64,000 nucleotides of DNA. Origin: an uncultured Flavobacteriaceae bacterium (GTDB lineage: Bacteria; Bacteroidota; Bacteroidia; Flavobacteriales; Flavobacteriaceae). The stretch spans positions 20,843 through 84,842 of the forward strand of contig CANMRV010000011.1 of the NCBI GenBank assembly GCA_947500435.1, given 5' to 3'. Position numbers and translations under genes: made by a program. Within the stretch, counting starts at the first letter, position 1; every line of letters starts with the position of its first letter. Shown piece after piece: positions 36,005-45,134 of the stretch. The notes below the pieces were generated by a model. The model saw only the letters and a program-made list of their open reading frames with translations. It did no database searches and was not told the DNA's origin.

Positions 36005-37105
36005 ATGAAAGGTGTCATCGGAATTTGTCTATTGCTTTTTTTTGGGATTTTCCCTGTTTCAGCCCAAGAAACCAACAACTATTCTTGGTATAATCCCTTG
36101 GAGAGCTTAGACCAAATTGACGGTCAAGGGTGGTCAAATATTGGATATAATCGTTTGCCCGATAAGGCTGAAAAAACTGTAAGAAATAAAGTTTGGTCAC
36201 TTTCTAGACATGCTGCAGGACTCTCTATCCGATTTCAAACAAATGCAGATAGCCTACAAATAGAATACGAGGTTAATGGAAAAATCGCCATGAACCATAT
36301 GCCCGCCACAGGAGTAAGCGGAGTTGATTTGTATGGAAAAAATGAAGCCGGGGAATGGTTATGGTATCGTGGTGGCAGAAAATTCGGAGATACCGTTCAA
36401 TATCATTTCAAAACGGAAAAAAGCCCAAAAGGTGGTCGCGAATATCAATTGTATCTTCCGCTTTATAACAATTGTAAAAACCTTAAAATTGGAATCTCTA
36501 AAGGAAGTAAAATCAAATTTCTTCCGCAGCGAAAAGAAAAACCAATCATAGTTTATGGAACATCCATTGCTCAAGGCGCATGCGCCTCAAGACCTGGTAT
36601 GGCATGGACCAACATTTTAGGTCGAAAGTTGAATTATCCTTTGGTGAACTTAGGTTTTTCAGGCAATGGTCGATTGGAACAAGAAGTGCTTGAATTGGTG
36701 ACCGAGGTTGATGCCATGGTTTATGTGCTCGATTGCCTTCCAAATTTGAGTCCAAATGACAAACATACGGAAGAAGAAATTAAAAAACGTCTTCGCAACA
36801 GTATCCAACATATCCGAAATAAAAGGCCAAGTGCTCGAATTTTACTAACACTGCATGCGGGCTATAGTGATGGCGAAGTTGATAGTTCTAGAAAGGAAGT
36901 TTATGAAACCTTAAATCGCTGGACAAGTGAAGTTTTTCTTGATTTTAAGCGTGCAAGAATTAGAAATCTATACCTACTCCCGAAAAGTAAAATCAACCTT
37001 TCAAATGATGCATTTGTTGATGGTACGCATCCTACCGATTTGGGCATGGAGCAATATGCAAAAGCTTATGAGGCGGCATTGACCAATCTACTTGGACGAG
37101 ATTAA
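36005..37105 (+). CDS. secreted SGNH/GDSL-family esterase
   Basis: A 366-residue exported protein with a signal peptide (about residues 1-20). An N-terminal jelly-roll domain is followed by an SGNH hydrolase domain with blocks IVYGTSIAQG (block I; Thr-Ser as nucleophile region), GFSGNGRLE (block II), LDCLPNL (block III) and DGTHPTDLGM (block V, Asp and His). The fold fits sugar acetyl esterases or lipases acting on polysaccharide side groups. It sits in the carbohydrate island, 15 nt before the PqqB-like gene. Substrate unknown. Confidence 0.87.
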   Translation: MKGVIGICLLLFFGIFPVSAQETNNYSWYNPLESLDQIDGQGWSNIGYNRLPDKAEKTVRNKVWSLSRHAAGLSIRFQTNADSLQIEYEVNGKIAMNHMPATGVSGVDLYGKNEAGEWLWYRGGRKFGDTVQYHFKTEKSPKGGREYQLYLPLYNNCKNLKIGISKGSKIKFLPQRKEKPIIVYGTSIAQGACASRPGMAWTNILGRKLNYPLVNLGFSGNGRLEQEVLELVTEVDAMVYVLDCLPNLSPNDKHTEEEIKKRLRNSIQHIRNKRPSARILLTLHAGYSDGEVDSSRKEVYETLNRWTSEVFLDFKRARIRNLYLLPKSKINLSNDAFVDGTHPTDLGMEQYAKAYEAALTNLLGRD

Positions 37106-37120
37106 TAACAATCATAACCT

Positions 37121-38119
37121 ATGTTTAAAACTTCATCTTTTGGGCAAAGCACTTTTAAAGTTCTAATGCTTTTTTTTATTTTGAGTGGCTGCAAGGGTGA
37201 GACCAAAACAGCTCCTGCAGAGGATAAAATCATCGAAAAACCTACTGCAGATAATGGGGTTTCAATTATTGTTTTAGGAACAGTTCAAGATGCCGGCTCT
37301 CCCCATATTGCTTGTAAAAAAGAATGTTGTGCTGATTTGTTTGAAAACCCAAATTCCAATAGAAAGGTGGTTTCGCTTGGGGTTCTTGACTATGATAACA
37401 AGCAAACTTTTCTTTTTGATGCATCACCAGATATTTCCGAACAAGTAAAACTATTAAAAAGGAATGCCTCTTGGAATGCCGAAGAACTACCTAACGGCAT
37501 TTTCTTAACTCATGCCCATATAGGGCATTATTCCGGACTCATGTATTTGGGAAAAGAAGCGACCAATGCCAATGCCATTCCGACCTATGTAATGCCGAAA
37601 ATGAAACGCTTTTTGGAGCATAATGGGCCATGGAGCCAATTGGTTTCCCAAAAGAATATTGATTTGCATTCTATTGAAAATGCAGAGGTGCTTTCAATGA
37701 CTTCCAACCTTAAGGTAATTCCATTGCAAGTACCTCATCGTGATGAATTCTCAGAAACTGTTGGTTATAAGATTATCGGGCCCGAGAAGAGTGCTTTGTT
37801 CATTCCTGATATTGATAAGTGGGAGAAATGGGAAACCAGTATTACAGATGCGATTAAAACTGTAGATTATGCTTTTTTAGATGCTAGTTTTTATGATGGA
37901 GATGAATTGAATACTAGGGACATTTCACAAATTCCGCATCCCTTCGTTATTGAGAGTATGGAACTTTTCAAAAACCTAACCTCTTCAGAAAAGAAAAAGA
38001 TTTATTTTATACATTTTAACCATACCAACCAGTTGTTGAATCAAGATAGTGACCAAACCCAAACTGTTCTGAAAAATGGATTCAACATTGCAAAGTTTCA
38101 CCAACATTTTGAACTATAA
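37121..38119 (+). CDS. PqqB-like MBL-fold lipoprotein
   Basis: A 332-residue protein with a lipoprotein signal (FILSGC). It is related to the PQQ-biosynthesis MBL protein PqqB: a beta-lactamase-type domain with LGTVQDAGSPHIACKKEC, a Cys-rich start reminiscent of PqqB, then H131-A-H133-x2-H136 (THAHIGHYSGL), PHRDEFSETVGY and YFIHFNHTNQ. Unlike PqqB it is exported, so it is not the cytoplasmic enzyme. The gene lies about 1.8 kb before a quinoprotein dehydrogenase. A role in handling or sensing the quinone or a sugar lactone is possible, but not shown. Confidence 0.8.
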   Translation: MFKTSSFGQSTFKVLMLFFILSGCKGETKTAPAEDKIIEKPTADNGVSIIVLGTVQDAGSPHIACKKECCADLFENPNSNRKVVSLGVLDYDNKQTFLFDASPDISEQVKLLKRNASWNAEELPNGIFLTHAHIGHYSGLMYLGKEATNANAIPTYVMPKMKRFLEHNGPWSQLVSQKNIDLHSIENAEVLSMTSNLKVIPLQVPHRDEFSETVGYKIIGPEKSALFIPDIDKWEKWETSITDAIKTVDYAFLDASFYDGDELNTRDISQIPHPFVIESMELFKNLTSSEKKKIYFIHFNHTNQLLNQDSDQTQTVLKNGFNIAKFHQHFEL

Positions 38120-38755
38120 ATGAAGTTTTCCCTGGCCCTTATTTATTTCATGTTTGTCAATACTTTGATAAGTCAGAAAGGCTCTCTAGAAGATATGCTA
38201 TGGGAAGAAGCTGGCGGACGCATCGATCTTTCGGAAGACCATGGCGGTCAATATGAAATTATAGATAATGCGAAAAACGGCTATTTAAAAGTTGCTTTTA
38301 CAGAAGATGGTTGTGGGTGTTATAATGAAAATACAATTGGCGCTTATAAAAACCATATAGGCACTTATACAACTTTGCAAATGAAATGGGATGGCTGCGG
38401 ATGGCGTAATATCTTATTGTCAAATAAAGGGCTTGATACAGTCTTGCCAGAAAATTTTGGCCTTCGGACTTTCCTTCCTAAATCGGACAGTACAGAATAT
38501 CAAATCACCTCTTCGGTTTTCTTTTTAGACGCAGAAATTCCTCAAAAAGGCACAGACACCCAAATCAATTTATCATATATCCCTTTCGGCATCAATATGG
38601 CTCTTGATGACCATGTGCTATCGTACGGATACGAATTGATTGAGGAGCACGGTGGGCCAACTACCTTTATCAGGAGGAACTCCAAGACATGCTTCAAAAG
38701 ATTTCAGATGAAAACACTTTGCAATGCATCATTGAAAAAACTCCTGAAAATATAG
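38120..38755 (+). CDS. exported hypothetical protein, C-terminus possibly out of frame
   Basis: A 211-residue protein with a signal peptide (MKFSLALIYFMFVNTLISQ). It is unrecognised, with paired Cys (GCGCYNE) and an even composition up to the PTTFIRRN stretch near residue 185. The last 25 residues are Lys/Cys-rich and unlike the rest. They overlap the start of the downstream frame (38689-39015) by 67 nt, where composition looks more natural. Either the gene has a one-base frameshift near 38670, or the next gene really overlaps. The N-terminal part is likely real; the function is unknown. Confidence 0.55.
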   Translation: MKFSLALIYFMFVNTLISQKGSLEDMLWEEAGGRIDLSEDHGGQYEIIDNAKNGYLKVAFTEDGCGCYNENTIGAYKNHIGTYTTLQMKWDGCGWRNILLSNKGLDTVLPENFGLRTFLPKSDSTEYQITSSVFFLDAEIPQKGTDTQINLSYIPFGINMALDDHVLSYGYELIEEHGGPTTFIRRNSKTCFKRFQMKTLCNASLKKLLKI

Positions 38756-39015
38756 CTTCTGAGGATAAAACACATGTAGAAAATCTTTATGGAGAAGGAA
38801 AAAAGTATCGCAGTATTGAAGATCTGGCCTTACAAATAGAACAACTTAAGACCATCTATGCAATCTCTAAGGATATTGAATACAAGTCCGTAATCTTGGC
38901 CTGGAATCGCGCAGAAGCTCGTTTCTATATCAAAGAAAAAATCAAAAATGACGCTCCTGGACTTTCGTTTTTAGAGTTCATAAAGCAATTGCCTTTTTTA
39001 ACGGCCATCTGCTAA
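38689..39015 (+). CDS. hypothetical protein, perhaps the shifted end of the previous gene
   Basis: A 108-residue reading frame in a different frame from 38120-38755, overlapping it by 67 nt. It is acidic and helical (DLALQIEQLKTIYAISKDIE) with no signal peptide and no known motif. AGGAGG lies at 38672-38677, 11 nt before its ATG, an unusually good Shine-Dalgarno for this lineage, but it may be chance. The frame is open upstream of its ATG (reading NYLYQEELQDM), so it could equally be the true C-terminus of the previous gene after a frameshift. Confidence 0.45.
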   Translation: MLQKISDENTLQCIIEKTPENIASEDKTHVENLYGEGKKYRSIEDLALQIEQLKTIYAISKDIEYKSVILAWNRAEARFYIKEKIKNDAPGLSFLEFIKQLPFLTAIC

Positions 39016-39263
39016 TTATTTTTGTAATATGGACAACGCTTTAAAAGCTCATATTGAGTAATTACGTTACATCAGCATCAAAAATTTCAGCTTTAATTTC
39101 GAGTTTTAGCCATCTTTTAACATATTTCAGGCTTGGTTCTCCCTACCTTCAATCATCAAAGTGCCATTAAAACCAAAAATGCAATCGATTTCTTTGGTTT
39201 CAACTTCGGTGCTCATATAGCCCCATCCTTGCGCCAGCTGAAGAAATCCCTAAAACACTGGTT

Positions 39264-39731
39264 ATGGATTATAAGAGTTTTTATGCGATTTTCTTCTTTT
39301 CTTCCTGTTTGTTAATTTCCTGTAGTAAAGATGAACCTGATGCTTCCTTTGAGGGGACTTGGATTATGCAGGCCACGGAATTAAGAAACTGTGACGATTC
39401 GAGCGACAATTCCGCTAAGAACAGCGACTTTATTTCGAATGAACCATGCACAGACGACCCAGAATTTCTTTGCCGTTTTGAAAGATACATATTTGACTCT
39501 GGTGGTTTCAGTAGAAGTAGAAGTAGTGTACTCTTAGCAATTCCAATCTCGTTATCAACTGAGGGTACTTTCAGCTTAAGTGGCCGTAGCCTAGAGCTTT
39601 GCGTAGATGAAGGGCCTGTAGCCCAAGAGTGCAGTACCGCAACAATGGAAATAGTCGGCAACACACTTATCTTAACAACTAGGGAGTCTAACACTGGTTG
39701 TACTAAAATCACGTTTTACCTTAAGCAGTAA
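39264..39731 (+). CDS. lipocalin-like small lipoprotein
   Basis: A 155-residue lipoprotein with a signal ending in LLISC followed by SKDEPDASFEGTWIM. A short all-beta domain follows, with GTWIMQATELRNC, SLSTEGTFSLSGRSLELC and NTLILTT. This pattern of a GTW start and alternate hydrophobic strands is that of the lipocalin-like lipoproteins common in Bacteroidota. Six or more Cys suggest disulfides. It stands alone between the unknown gene and the quinoprotein dehydrogenase. The role is unknown; binding of a small hydrophobic ligand or stress protection is possible. Confidence 0.75.
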   Translation: MDYKSFYAIFFFSSCLLISCSKDEPDASFEGTWIMQATELRNCDDSSDNSAKNSDFISNEPCTDDPEFLCRFERYIFDSGGFSRSRSSVLLAIPISLSTEGTFSLSGRSLELCVDEGPVAQECSTATMEIVGNTLILTTRESNTGCTKITFYLKQ

Positions 39732-39877
39732 ACTGGAATCTTGGGACAAAGAGGTTTTCAGAACTTCATATGGTGTTAAGCGCTGATTATTTTTTCAAAA
39801 AAGATGTTGGTGCTATTCTGATTTGGGAACATTGTCTTTTTGCTTACTTTTAAATAGGAATCAAAATTTTAAATTCG

Positions 39878-41986
39878 ATGTCATCACAAAAATGCCTGTT
39901 TGTTGTATTGGTATTAATGATAGTGGGATGCCATCCCGAAGAAAAAAATACTGCCAAAAAAGAATACACCACATGGACTTCTTATTTGGGAGACTCAGGC
40001 CGAAGCCACTACTCTACGCTTTCACAAATTACACCTGAAAATGTTCAAAACCTGAAAGTTGCTTGGTCATACAAAGCCACCGATTTTGGACAAATGCAAA
40101 TGAACCCTATTGTCGTTGATTCTATTTTATACGGAGTTACCGCGGCATTACGAGTTGTTGCGCTAAATGCCGAAACTGGAAAAGAAATTTGGCAGTTTGG
40201 TGATTCCGTCAAGGTCTGGCATTCGACTTCTCGGGGTGTTTCGTATTGGGAAAAAGGCAATGATAAACGAATTCTATGTACAAGGGGTTCTAATCTTTTC
40301 GCCTTGGATGCCCTAACGGGGAAACCTATTCCTTCCTTTGGAGATAAAGGAAAAGTCGATATGCGTTCAGGAATGCCAAAATCCGCTCAAAACAAGTTCG
40401 TGATTTCAAATACTCCGGGTGCGGTCTTCAAAGATATTATTGTTATGCCATTGCGTTTATCAGAAGGTGCTGGCGCTCCTCCGGGAGACATTATCGCTTT
40501 CAATATCATTACAGGGAAAGTTGAATGGGTTTTTCATACCCTGCCAGAAAAAGGGGAAGAAGGTTCTGATACATGGAGCTCAGACCCAAGGGAAAGTCCA
40601 GTAGTTGGTGCTGCGAACAATTGGGCTGGAATGGCGGTCGATAAAGAGGCAGAAATCATTTATGTGCCCACAGGTTCCGCTGCGCCTGATTTTTATGGAG
40701 GCGACCGTTTGGGAAGTAACCTATACGCCAATTGTCTTTTAGCCCTGGATGCAAACACTGGAAAACGTCTTTGGCATTTTCAATTTACACACCACGACAT
40801 TTGGGATCGTGACCCTCCTGCCCCACCCAATCTTTTGATGGTTAAGCGGAATGGCAAAAAAATTCCTGTGGTCACCCAGGTCACCAAACAAGGTTATGTT
40901 TATGTTTTTAATCGGATTACGGGTAAACCCTTATTTGATATTGCAGAAGTGCCAATGCCAAATTCTACTATTAAGGGTGAAGAGGCATGGCCAACGCAGC
41001 CCCTGCCTGTTAAACCCAAACCCTTTGCGCGACAGTCGCAAGATATGACCGAGGCGGATATTAGTCCTTTCGCAGAAAACAAAGAAGAATTGCTTGAAAT
41101 TTTTAAGGCTTCTGACAAACGTCAATATGCGCCACCTGCTTTAACGCCAAGTTTTTTACTTCCAGGATATGACGGGGCGGCCGAATGGGGCGGTACAGCT
41201 GCCGACCCTGAAGATGGAATCATTTATGTGAATTCCAATGAAATGGCCTGGAATCTGCAACTTGGTATTGCGGATAAAGTCGCTGAAAACACCTTAAGGG
41301 GGAGAGCCTCTTATCAAAACTATTGTGCTAGTTGTCATCAAACCAATCGAGAAGGATTGAAAGCTAGCGGATTTCCTTCATTACTAGATTTACAACTGCG
41401 AAAAGACAAAAAAGAGGTCGCCGATATCATTGCCAACGGAAAAGGAATGATGACGGGTTTCCCTCAAATCGAAAAAGATGAAATGGACGCTTTACTTCGA
41501 TTTTTATATGAAGAGGAAGTACAGCATAGTGTTGGTGAAAAAATTGCTAAAACAACAGATGATATAAATTATAAACATACGGGGTACAATAAATTTTTGG
41601 ATAGCAAGGGTCTCCCTGGAATTTCCCCTCCATGGGGAACCATGCATGCCATAGATTTAAATACCGGTCAGTATATTTGGTCGATTCCTTTTGGGGATAC
41701 TCCACAGTTGGGTGAAGCTGGGAAAGGGAGTGGTACTGAAAATTATGGTGGTGCGGTAGTTACAGAGAATGGGCTTCTTTTTATCGGCGCCACCAAGGAT
41801 GGCTATTTTAGGATTTTTAATAAATATACCGGAGATTTGCTCTGGGAATACAAACTCCCGGCAGCGGCATTCGCGACACCAGCCATGTACGAAGTCAATG
41901 GAAAACAGTATATCGCAATAGCCTGTGGTGGCGAAAAATTGGGAACGGAAAAAGGAAATCAGATTATTGCTTTTGGTTTGGAATAA
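39878..41986 (+). CDS. PQQ-dependent dehydrogenase with cytochrome c domain (glucose type)
   Basis: A 702-residue lipoprotein (lipobox MIVGC) with an eight-bladed quinoprotein propeller. PQQ-type repeats include ALNAETGKEIWQF, ALDANTGKRLWHFQF, FNRITGKPLFDI and the late AIDLNTGQYIWSIPFG and FNKYTGDLLWEYKLP. The FTHHDIWDRDPPAPP stretch matches membrane-type glucose/quinate dehydrogenases. A cytochrome c domain is inserted near residues 475-545, with C483-x2-C486-H487 (NYCASCHQ) and Met ligand candidates in GKGMMTGFPQ, so electrons can pass to the respiratory chain. It would oxidise sugars in the periplasm to lactones, matching the SMP-30 lactonase. No PQQ biosynthesis operon is in the window. 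Confidence 0.92.
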   Translation: MSSQKCLFVVLVLMIVGCHPEEKNTAKKEYTTWTSYLGDSGRSHYSTLSQITPENVQNLKVAWSYKATDFGQMQMNPIVVDSILYGVTAALRVVALNAETGKEIWQFGDSVKVWHSTSRGVSYWEKGNDKRILCTRGSNLFALDALTGKPIPSFGDKGKVDMRSGMPKSAQNKFVISNTPGAVFKDIIVMPLRLSEGAGAPPGDIIAFNIITGKVEWVFHTLPEKGEEGSDTWSSDPRESPVVGAANNWAGMAVDKEAEIIYVPTGSAAPDFYGGDRLGSNLYANCLLALDANTGKRLWHFQFTHHDIWDRDPPAPPNLLMVKRNGKKIPVVTQVTKQGYVYVFNRITGKPLFDIAEVPMPNSTIKGEEAWPTQPLPVKPKPFARQSQDMTEADISPFAENKEELLEIFKASDKRQYAPPALTPSFLLPGYDGAAEWGGTAADPEDGIIYVNSNEMAWNLQLGIADKVAENTLRGRASYQNYCASCHQTNREGLKASGFPSLLDLQLRKDKKEVADIIANGKGMMTGFPQIEKDEMDALLRFLYEEEVQHSVGEKIAKTTDDINYKHTGYNKFLDSKGLPGISPPWGTMHAIDLNTGQYIWSIPFGDTPQLGEAGKGSGTENYGGAVVTENGLLFIGATKDGYFRIFNKYTGDLLWEYKLPAAAFATPAMYEVNGKQYIAIACGGEKLGTEKGNQIIAFGLE

Positions 41987-41998
41987 AGGAATTTACAC

Positions 41999-43060
41999 AT
42001 GAAAAAACTAAAAATATTAGTAGTAGGCTGTGGAAATATGGGAACCTCCCACGCCAGAGCCTATCATCAAATGGATGGATTTGAAATCGTTGGTCTTGTC
42101 AGCAGAAAACCTGAAAGTCGAGAAAATCTTTCCAAGGAACTAGGGGGCTATCCTACCTTCGGTGATTATGAAACGGCTTTGAAAGAAACCAATCCGGATG
42201 CGATTTCAATAAACACCTATCCCGATACACATTATGAGTATGTCAAAACGGCTTTAAATAACGATGCACATGTTTTTATTGAAAAGCCTCTGGCGTTGAC
42301 CGTTTCAGATGCGCAGGAGTTAGTTGATTTAGCTTTGCAAAAGGGCAAAAAAATGGTGGTGGGCTATATTCTTCGCGTGCATCCTGCTTGGGCCAAGTTT
42401 GTCAAGGTTGCGCGTACTCTCGGAAAACCTTTGGTAATGCGAATGAACCTTAACCAACAAAGTTCTGGTGACAACTGGTATACGCACAAGCAACTAATGA
42501 ACTCTATGTCTCCTATTGTAGATTGTGGTGTTCATTATGTAGATGTCATGTGTTTGATGACACAGTCTGAACCAATCAGCGTAAGTGCCATCGGTGCACG
42601 ACTTTCAGACGAAATTGATTCAAAAATGTATAATTACGGGCAGCTGCAAGTCCGGTTCAAAGATGGCTCCGTGGGATGGTATGAAGCTGGTTGGGGACCC
42701 ATGATGAGCGAAACCGCTTTTTTTGTAAAAGATGTTATTGGCCCAAAAGGTTGTGTTTCTATTGTCGACGAAGCCAAGGGTGATTCAGATAGTGTGGATG
42801 ACCATTCTAAAACCGGAGCTTTAAAATTGCACCATAGCGCTACTGACTCTAATGGAAATTTCACCAAACCCGATGAACGAATAGATACTTCAGATGAACC
42901 AGATCACGATGGGCTTTGCCTTTTAGAGCAAGAATACTTTCTAAAAGCTATTCAGGAAGATTTGGATTTAGGCAATCACTTGCGTGATGCTGTAAATAGC
43001 CTTCGTATTGTTTTAGCTGCTGATGAATCTTTTCGAACAGGCAAGACAGTTGAATTGTAA
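41999..43060 (+). CDS. Gfo/Idh/MocA-family sugar dehydrogenase
   Basis: A 353-residue NAD(P)-dependent oxidoreductase. The Rossmann start ILVVGCGNMGTSHARAYHQM binds the cofactor, and HVFIEKPLALT (residues about 91-101) is the family EKP motif with the catalytic Lys. The C-terminal alpha/beta domain follows, with DCGVHYVDVM carrying His candidates. Such enzymes oxidise or epimerise sugars, inositols and glycosides. It begins 12 nt after the quinoprotein dehydrogenase stop and is the last plus-strand gene of the island. Confidence 0.92.
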   Translation: MKKLKILVVGCGNMGTSHARAYHQMDGFEIVGLVSRKPESRENLSKELGGYPTFGDYETALKETNPDAISINTYPDTHYEYVKTALNNDAHVFIEKPLALTVSDAQELVDLALQKGKKMVVGYILRVHPAWAKFVKVARTLGKPLVMRMNLNQQSSGDNWYTHKQLMNSMSPIVDCGVHYVDVMCLMTQSEPISVSAIGARLSDEIDSKMYNYGQLQVRFKDGSVGWYEAGWGPMMSETAFFVKDVIGPKGCVSIVDEAKGDSDSVDDHSKTGALKLHHSATDSNGNFTKPDERIDTSDEPDHDGLCLLEQEYFLKAIQEDLDLGNHLRDAVNSLRIVLAADESFRTGKTVEL

Positions 43061-43069
43061 AAAACCGTA

Positions 43070-43621
43070 TTACTTCGGTAACCTATTTTTTACCAAGGCA
43101 ATTTGCCCCATATGATTAGCTTGATGCTCCATCACGTGATACCAAACCCAATGGTTGTTTATACCTTCTTCAATACTTGAGGAAAACCAAGCGTCATCTT
43201 TGGTCTTTAGGCCTACTAAGGTTTTTACGCGCACCTCATCCCATAACTCCAAGTAGTGTTGAATTGGTTTTCCTTTGAACATCTTTTTTGATTCATCGTT
43301 TAATTCGCCAGCCAAGCCGAAACGTTTTTGTTCTTCCGCTGTCCATTGCCTTCCTTCCAAAGTTTCTATTTGATAATACACCTCTGTAGAGACTAAATGC
43401 ATTACCAAAGCACCTATGCTATTCGCATTTTCGTCAAACATGAAGTCCGTATCTGCCTGGTCTAAATCTTTGACTTCTTGTGTAATTCTATCCTTTAAAT
43501 CTTCCAACATAGCTACCATAACACCAATTTCTTGGGAATAACCTTCCATAGGTTTGATTTCATACTGGGCCGATATTATAGAGCTTATCAGTATGAAGAG
43601 TGCAAAAACTGTTTTTTTCAT
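43070..43621 (-). CDS. secreted DinB-superfamily protein, second copy
   Basis: A 183-residue exported four-helix-bundle protein of the DinB type with a signal peptide (about residues 1-18). Metal-binding His positions are in MHLVSTEVYY, YHVMEHQANHMGQ and nearby. It resembles 30519-31055 in domain, in having a signal peptide and in position next to the island, although sequence identity is low. It lies 7 nt downstream of the NlpC/P60 gene stop on the same strand, suggesting an operon with it. The enzymatic activity of exported DinB proteins is not known. Confidence 0.82.
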   Translation of the reverse strand: MKKTVFALFILISSIISAQYEIKPMEGYSQEIGVMVAMLEDLKDRITQEVKDLDQADTDFMFDENANSIGALVMHLVSTEVYYQIETLEGRQWTAEEQKRFGLAGELNDESKKMFKGKPIQHYLELWDEVRVKTLVGLKTKDDAWFSSSIEEGINNHWVWYHVMEHQANHMGQIALVKNRLPK

Positions 43622-43628
43622 AATACTT

Positions 43629-44816
43629 CTATTTAAACACGGACGTCCGTTTCAAATCAATCAAATCTTTGTCTTCTTCTTTTAAAATACGTTTGGAACG
43701 TAAATATCGATTCAGGTTGAATTCGTCAAAATTCTCGGCATTTCGGTCTATGCTGCTAACACGCACTTGGTTTGAGGCATGAATAAACTCCTTGTTACCA
43801 ATCCACATGCCGACATGTACAACTCTTTCCTTTGTGGAGTCTGTTGCTTTTCTTCCGAAGAATAACAAATCCCCTTTTTCTAAATTTTCGAAGTTTCGGT
43901 TTTCATCAATTTGCTTTCCGGTGTGGACTTGTTGCGAAGCGTCTCTCGGAATCACCATCCCGTTTAAGAAATAGATGGTTTTGGTGAAACCACTGCAATC
44001 CATTCCCTTCGTGGAAGTACCTCCCCATAAGTAGGGTACGCCCATCAAAGTTTTCGATGTTTCTAGCAAAGATTCTCCCGAAGGACTCATCGCAGCTATC
44101 CATTTTCCATAGGGCTGCGATTCATTCTTGCTGACATATCCGGTTCTACCATCAGGATACTTCACAGCGTAAAAATCGTCTTGCTCGTTCAAAAACTCCA
44201 AAATTCCACCGGCAACCAAGTCGGTTACTATCTGCGAATCTGAATCTGGTTTCATATAGGAATGCCCATAGGTTTTGGTATAAATGATTTTTTCGGAGGA
44301 TTTCCATGCTTTGTGGTCTGCATCGGTTTGGGAGACAATTCCCCCATTATCCACCCAAGAGAGATATTTATCTGGTGTTTGAATGTAATACCAGTCCCCT
44401 TCTTTCTTATAGATTTTTACCGGAGTACCTAAAGTAGCCTGCGTTGCCAATTCAGCAGAATGTTTGGGATTACTGCGGAGGTTTGAAACCGAGTTGTTAA
44501 TTAATCCGTTTGTTTTTCCTAGAATTTCTTGCGAAGGCAATAACTGTATACTATCAATAAATGCTATATCCTGTGAATTCAACTTTTCCATAAGGGCATT
44601 AACTGCATCTGGGAGGTTGCTTTCGCCTTTTAAAATTATCGCATCGCCTTTTCGTCCTGCGGAAATATTAAAAAGTGCTACACGTTTGTCGGGAGCAAAT
44701 TCTGTTTTTATTTCCTGTATTTCAGACACTAAAAGACTTTCTTCCTTTGCTGTTTCGGTACATGCCGATATCAGAAGAAGTGCAAGAGTGATTAGCAGTA
44801 GGTTTCTCTGTTTCAT
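43629..44816 (-). CDS. NlpC/P60 peptidoglycan hydrolase lipoprotein with SH3 domains
   Basis: Using the start at 44816 gives 395 residues and a clean lipoprotein signal (ALLLISAC). Two bacterial SH3-like segments (about 115-165 and 175-230; TPVKIYKKEGDWYYIQTPD and YAVKYPDGRTGYVSKNE) bind wall peptides. The NlpC/P60 cysteine peptidase domain has C274 in GMDCSGFT and His in VHVGMWIGN, with a third polar residue likely in EFIHAS. This architecture cleaves gamma-D-Glu-diaminopimelate links in murein stem peptides, often for recycling. It is followed by the DinB-like gene. Confidence 0.88.
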   Translation of the reverse strand: MKQRNLLLITLALLLISACTETAKEESLLVSEIQEIKTEFAPDKRVALFNISAGRKGDAIILKGESNLPDAVNALMEKLNSQDIAFIDSIQLLPSQEILGKTNGLINNSVSNLRSNPKHSAELATQATLGTPVKIYKKEGDWYYIQTPDKYLSWVDNGGIVSQTDADHKAWKSSEKIIYTKTYGHSYMKPDSDSQIVTDLVAGGILEFLNEQDDFYAVKYPDGRTGYVSKNESQPYGKWIAAMSPSGESLLETSKTLMGVPYLWGGTSTKGMDCSGFTKTIYFLNGMVIPRDASQQVHTGKQIDENRNFENLEKGDLLFFGRKATDSTKERVVHVGMWIGNKEFIHASNQVRVSSIDRNAENFDEFNLNRYLRSKRILKEEDKDLIDLKRTSVFK

Positions 44817-45134
44817 GGTACTCATTTATTCAATTTCTTATGGAAAATTACTTCTTTTTTAGGGTTTTACTTCCATTTCAATCCAATTTACAATCCGAAA
44901 TTCGATGTTTTAACAAACCATGTGGTCTAAAACCTATTTGACTAGAAATAGAAATCATATGGTCTGGAGTTGTTCGTCGATAAAACCCATGTTTTCATAG
45001 GCTTTTACGTTGTTAGTTCAACAATTTCACCACTTGAAAACAAACTCATTGGTCGGTTCTTTACAAATGGCTGATTTCACCTAAATGCGTTCAAAATCTG
45101 GGCTATTTCCGTATATTTAAGAAAAGTTCCTGCT
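44817..45134. other. 318-bp gene-free gap between the NlpC/P60 gene and the GH5 pseudogene
   Basis: No convincing gene, hairpin or repeat was found. It is AT-rich, and has only a loose resemblance, AAACAAACTCATTGGTCG near 45040, to the palindromic site upstream of SulP. That is probably chance. The promoter of the NlpC/P60 gene and of the former GH5 gene presumably lies here. Confidence 0.35.

Noticed and set aside
39121..39250. Minus-strand frame containing QLAQGWGYMSTEVETKEID, as a possible remnant of a decayed gene
   Set aside because: Only about 40 codons are open, a stop lies just upstream, and I recognise no family, so it is not annotated.
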